Shown here: positions 23,901 to 26,210 of the stretch, one piece after another
How the letters are laid out: each line of letters begins with the position of its first letter
Position numbering within the stretch: position 1 is the first letter of the stretch
Source of the DNA: Nitrospirota bacterium
GTDB taxonomy: Bacteria; Nitrospirota; Thermodesulfovibrionia; Thermodesulfovibrionales; JdFR-88
Length of the DNA stretch: 26,210 nucleotides
NCBI GenBank assembly: GCA_021789735.1
Contig: JAJYJB010000034.1
Coordinates: 1 to 26,210 of the forward strand
Direction: 5' to 3'
The notes under the pieces: generated by a model
The model's database searches: none
What the model saw: only the letters and a program-made list of their open reading frames with translations
What the model was told of the DNA's origin: nothing
Position numbers and translations under genes: made by a program

Positions 23901-25465
23901 GCTGCTCCATAGAGAACCAGACCAATGGCTGCAACTCAAACAGCACCTGCGGCTCCTCCTGCAACCAGACAAACGGCCCGAACGTCACCTGCAGTTCAAC
24001 CAGCGGCTGCAACCCCTATTGCGTGGGCACCCCTGCCACGGACCCGAACGGCAACCCCATAGGATATTCATCCTATTTCGCCCTGGACATAACTGACGAG
24101 AACCACCCCAAACTGCTCTGGGAGTTCACGAGCCCGAATCTGGGGTTTGCCACCAGCGGCCCCGCAATTGTGCGCATAAGCGCAAAGGGCGATGCCACGG
24201 GAAACGCCAAGAACGGGGAATGGTTCGTCGTGTTCGGCTCCGGCCCCACAGGCCCAATAGACACGGCGTATAACCAGTTCCTGGGCTACTCGAACCAGGA
24301 CCTTAGGTATTTTGTCCTGGACCTGGCTACGGGCAAGCTGATGGCGACCATAGACACCGGCATAGCCGTCGGATTTTCCGGGGACCTCTTCAACGCCACG
24401 AACGACTCCAACCAGAACTATGAGGACGACGCAATTTTCGGCGGGTATGTTGACGATAGCGATAACAGCGGCACCTGGGACCAGGGCGGCGTGGGCAGGA
24501 TACTTACTGTGGGCTCAAACGGCCGCGAGCTGCGGGACTCTTACGGCAACCCGGACCCCACGCAGTGGACCTTCAGCAAGGTGATAGACGGCATAGGGCC
24601 GGTTACCACGAGCGTTGCCAGGCTCCAGAACAACATCACGGACAAGCTGTGGCTTTATTTCGGCACCGGGAGGGACTACTATTCATTTTCGACCATCAAC
24701 AGCCAGGGGACGATCCAGCCGGTAGTGGACGCCCAGAACAACCAGAACTACCTGGTGGGCCTGCAGGACCCCTGCTATGTAAGCGCTACAAGCCTTTTCT
24801 GCAACCCTAAAATTGCGGACTCCGACTGCTCTTCAAGCTGCACAAGCGGCCTTAGCGGCACAACCAGCCTGGAGAACGTAGACACGAGCTCGTGCACGGG
24901 GGCGTCTTTAGGCAGTGATTACGGCTGGTATATAGACCTTGATAGAACGGGCTGCTATGCCTATCCCGAGGTCATAGGGGACCCGCTTCAGGTGAGCTCC
25001 TCCTGCGAGCAATGCCCAGTGCCAAGCGGCTGCACCGCGCCCCCGAACTACGTAAGCTGCCCCGGCGACACAACCAGTTGCCCGGGCAGCACCGACGAGC
25101 TCTACTATGGGGCGGAAAGGGTGATAACGGACCCGGATGCAAGCATTTCGGGCGCGGTATATTTCACCACCTTCAAGCCTTACTTTGAGCAGTGCGGAAT
25201 AGGGGGCAAGAGCTTCCTATGGGCGGTCAACTACGACAACGGCGCGTGCCTTGCGGACTCGGTAGGCAACGAAAGCAAGGGCATGGCCCTGCTCCAGGTG
25301 TCAACCGGAAGCATACAGCAGATAAACCTCGCCACGACCCTTACCTTCAATGGCGGCAGAAGCTCTGGCGCTTTTGAGGGCATGCCGCCCACCGCGCAGG
25401 GGCTGGCCCTTTTCACCGCGCCGCCGCCTGTAAGGAAGATGCTGCACGTCAGGGAGGAACAATAG
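20900..25465 (+). CDS. pilY1: PilY1-like type IV pilus tip-associated protein
   Basis: 1521 residues from ATG 20900 (ATGA overlap); GTG 20930, after a purine-rich run, would give a tighter signal peptide (cleaved near SALA). The N-terminal half has a von Willebrand A-like fold: MIDAS D66-N-S68-G-S70 (ILLDNSGSF) and VTDGEP with D392, interrupted by Cys-containing loops. The C-terminal half is the PilY1 beta-propeller (GTVYAGGNDGMLHAFN, ERWAFIPENVLPYLQYI). Two loops fit the calcium pattern DxDxDxxxD: DPDNDGIDD (777-785) and DSDNSGTWD (1186-1194, Ser at position 5). Two Cys-rich inserts sit at 1001-1041 (8 Cys) and 1292-1394 (about 11 Cys). In Pseudomonas and Myxococcus PilY1 proteins prime pilus assembly and sit at the tip for adhesion and surface sensing. 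The downstream pilin supports the call. Confidence 0.93.
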   Translation: MIRPKRGIFQVKRHAMFLLMAIGLVLAFSGSALAVATATNVSNSDYSIIPSYVVQNVPPNIMILLDNSGSFYNFAYRDANNDCSAVSDPCTGFDPTRTYYGYFNPDLWYQYSSSRFAPDSSNPTNATIGSSVVNPDSGADWDGNFLNWLTMRESDVARKALTGGLCDGSKGCGYNGGTDSKGWDRLVGVGVDDVSVRGGYKQFPSSLDPNDYTPYTNNNIIFEWTDNESYGNFNVVNNGGQCPGSSTCNYNVKVVVPVGVKGVLQDVVASKARIGLATFGAPWQQPPYSYGNGDGANIQITVGSQSLSSVINAINKVQPTSNTPLGEALYEVAGYFGQVSSYFNQMPTGPGPNYTGGSNPTSNAGDDPVNYGTTGHPEYPPCAKNFVLLVTDGEPCEDGEIPSSILSYAAGRSNFVCTNTGSLSNGSLTGSCPAVCSDGSLPVSGQCPAGAVLYPAESSFGTCSAGNTAAGIESVALWMHDGNPAGINSTADDIRQNQPGKPGGINTITLYTVFAFGHGYSSTLLKYASINGGFTGSSDYKPDAGHPGEWTTSSDGTPDNYFEASSGTDLESALKNALTSMLKRASSGTAASVLASGQGSGANLVQAVFYPSRAFGNDVLNWSGAAHDYWFYVDPNFNNSNALQPIDGDYYLTLGDGTTLGDGDDVISFYFDQGNGTTMADRQLSKPDGSAGTEVTPAEPFEDLNDLWEAGLQLWNESPSSRNIYTNIPTQGGIANMVSFNLNNAPLIGSYMNVSSLYNGVDSVIQWTEGYDLTGYDPDNDGIDDYRSRTVDADGTGTYKVWKLGDILNSTPRIVSWMPLNNYDKAYGDTTYSEYINSSEYKSRGTVYAGGNDGMLHAFNMGLLNATGPFSNANTKAQLLCQDGSTPPNCQTGPPLGAERWAFIPENVLPYLQYIAGVDSSIANSTGGYPGYGETYGSGPSYSHIYTVDLTPYVFDASINKPTDCTAANYWDCAKEESSWRTILIGGMRLGGASAPPSANCCSIENQTNGCNSNSTCGSSCNQTNGPNVTCSSTSGCNPYCVGTPATDPNGNPIGYSSYFALDITDENHPKLLWEFTSPNLGFATSGPAIVRISAKGDATGNAKNGEWFVVFGSGPTGPIDTAYNQFLGYSNQDLRYFVLDLATGKLMATIDTGIAVGFSGDLFNATNDSNQNYEDDAIFGGYVDDSDNSGTWDQGGVGRILTVGSNGRELRDSYGNPDPTQWTFSKVIDGIGPVTTSVARLQNNITDKLWLYFGTGRDYYSFSTINSQGTIQPVVDAQNNQNYLVGLQDPCYVSATSLFCNPKIADSDCSSSCTSGLSGTTSLENVDTSSCTGASLGSDYGWYIDLDRTGCYAYPEVIGDPLQVSSSCEQCPVPSGCTAPPNYVSCPGDTTSCPGSTDELYYGAERVITDPDASISGAVYFTTFKPYFEQCGIGGKSFLWAVNYDNGACLADSVGNESKGMALLQVSTGSIQQINLATTLTFNGGRSSGAFEGMPPTAQGLALFTAPPPVRKMLHVREEQ

Positions 25466-25468
25466 CGC

Positions 25469-26023
25469 TTGAAAGGACGCGGCGGTTTTACCCTCATAGA
25501 GCTGCTGGTCGTTCTGGCCCTGATGGCCATAGTGGCCGGCATCGGGTTCAGCCTGGACGGATGGGAGAACAAGTTCAGGGCCGAATCGGAGGTAAAACAG
25601 ATATATTCCGACCTGATGAAGACACGGGAAGAGGCGATGGCGCAGAAGAAGTGGTATTTCGTGTCATTTCAACAGGATGCGCAGGCGCAAATGTACGACT
25701 ACAAGATATTCGTGGACACTAACGGCGACGGCGCGCTTGAACCCGATGTAGACACCGCGGCCGGTCCGGACTGGAAGCTGAGCAGCGGCACCTATCTGTT
25801 TGCCAATGAAGGCCAGGCTGCCTTCACCCTGATGATATCCCCGGACGGCCTGCTGGTAAACCCTCCAAATGGCACCCTGCTTGTAAGCTGGACACCGAAC
25901 GGGGCCACGACGGTAAACACGGATAAAGCGCCGCAACTGGACTGCATATCCTGGACTGAAACCAATATGTCTCTGGGCTCATGGGAGGGCACCGCGAGTA
26001 ATGGCAACTGCTCCATCAATTAG
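25469..26023 (+). CDS. Type IV minor pilin / pseudopilin, FimT/GspH type
   Basis: 184 residues starting at TTG 25469, three bases after the pilY1 stop, with AGGGAGG about 11 nt upstream. The prepilin leader is MKGRGG followed by FTLIELLVVLALMAIVAGI: cleavage by prepilin peptidase after G6, methylated F7 and the conserved E+5 (E11). The N-terminal helix is followed by the GspH/FimT pattern (FRAESEVKQIYSDLMKTREEAMAQKKWYFVSF) and a beta-rich C-terminal domain containing a D-rich loop (DTNGDGALEPDVD) that may bind calcium, and two cysteines (W-x-x-C-like DCIS and GNCSIN) that could form a C-terminal disulfide. FimT/GspH-type minor pilins prime pilus assembly with PilY1, consistent with the order here. 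Further minor pilin genes may lie beyond the repeat that follows. Confidence 0.93.
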   Translation: MKGRGGFTLIELLVVLALMAIVAGIGFSLDGWENKFRAESEVKQIYSDLMKTREEAMAQKKWYFVSFQQDAQAQMYDYKIFVDTNGDGALEPDVDTAAGPDWKLSSGTYLFANEGQAAFTLMISPDGLLVNPPNGTLLVSWTPNGATTVNTDKAPQLDCISWTETNMSLGSWEGTASNGNCSIN

Positions 26024-26200
26024 AACCTATCTCAAAATCGCTTTTGGCTGCAAGAGGCTGAAATCGCGGCATGCGGCGTTATCAAGGGGAAGCCGTCCTC
26101 AACGCAGCGCCTGCTGCGCCTCCGGGCGGTTTCCCCTTTCTTCCTTGTCCGCCACAATTTCATCTCTCTTTCACTTCAAAATCAATTTTGAGATAGGTCC
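26023..26200 (+). repeat. Nearly palindromic foldback (MITE-like) element after the pilin gene
   Basis: Perfect 14-bp terminal inverted repeats, ACCTATCTCAAAAT (26025-26038) and ATTTTGAGATAGGT (26185-26198), extend with one mismatch to GAACCT/AGGTCC. Beyond them the arms keep matching imperfectly for about 40 bp (TTTTG, AAGAG and TGAAAT blocks line up). The middle holds a further inverted repeat, GGGGAAGCCGTCC with GGGCGGTTTCCCC. The whole 178-bp unit could fold into one long hairpin. It encodes no protein, begins at the last base of the pilin stop codon, and has no obvious target-site duplication. It may also end or stabilise the pilin mRNA. Confidence 0.7.
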
Positions 26201-26210
26201 CAGGCAAATG

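Overview
The window looks like chromosomal DNA from a Gram-negative, GC-rich, didermic bacterium. The support is an LptF/LptG pair, a TolC-family outer-membrane protein, a porin ending in phenylalanine, a lipoprotein with a lipobox, and type IV pilus parts. The porin style, the mix of NtrC-type signalling with PilY1, and the foldback repeats recall Nitrospirota or deltaproteobacterial lineages. That placement is an impression, not a measurement. No phage, transposase, integrase, CRISPR array or rRNA was seen.

Layout. (1) 1-3804: a tRNA-Lys(CTT) on the minus strand with its own promoter and a weak terminator; a small lipoprotein; a LysR-type regulator; a class IV aminotransferase and deoxyribose-phosphate aldolase (deoC) as a likely two-gene operon. 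(2) 3801-5911, minus: lptF-lptG, the permease pair of lipopolysaccharide export, joined by an ATGA overlap. lptG meets deoC tail to tail with overlapping stop codons. (3) 6009-6386, minus: a small Cys-rich exported protein, followed by a degenerate foldback repeat (6402-6568). (4) 6587-15347: a copper/silver-type efflux locus. An OmpR/BaeS-like two-component system on the minus strand is divergent from a Met-rich exported small protein, a TolC-family protein, CusB and CusA on the plus strand. The CusA Met triad (M569/M619/M668) keeps the 50/49 spacing of E. coli M573/M623/M672 as I recall that sequence, and the protein has an extra Met/Pro/Gly loop. (5) 15348-17231: an outer-membrane porin with a long, structured leader, candidate sigma-54 and sigma-70 promoters, and a bidirectional terminator. 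(6) 17308-20370, minus: a membrane histidine kinase, a stand-alone receiver and an NtrC-family sigma-54 activator. (7) 20544-26023: a small exported protein, a large PilY1-like pilus-tip protein and a FimT/GspH-type minor pilin, then a nearly palindromic foldback element (26023-26200).

The most interesting reading concerns regions 6 and 7. The sigma-54 activator operon is divergent from the pilY1 operon. The 173-bp gap between them holds a near-consensus -24/-12 promoter (GG at 20504, GC at 20516) facing the pilY1 operon. Upstream of it are an 18-bp dyad, a direct repeat two helical turns away and a second dyad, as expected for NtrC-type enhancer sites. A second -24/-12-like site with exact spacing precedes the porin. 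Together these suggest a local two-component regulon controlling surface proteins. This is inferred from sequence and would need experimental or comparative support.
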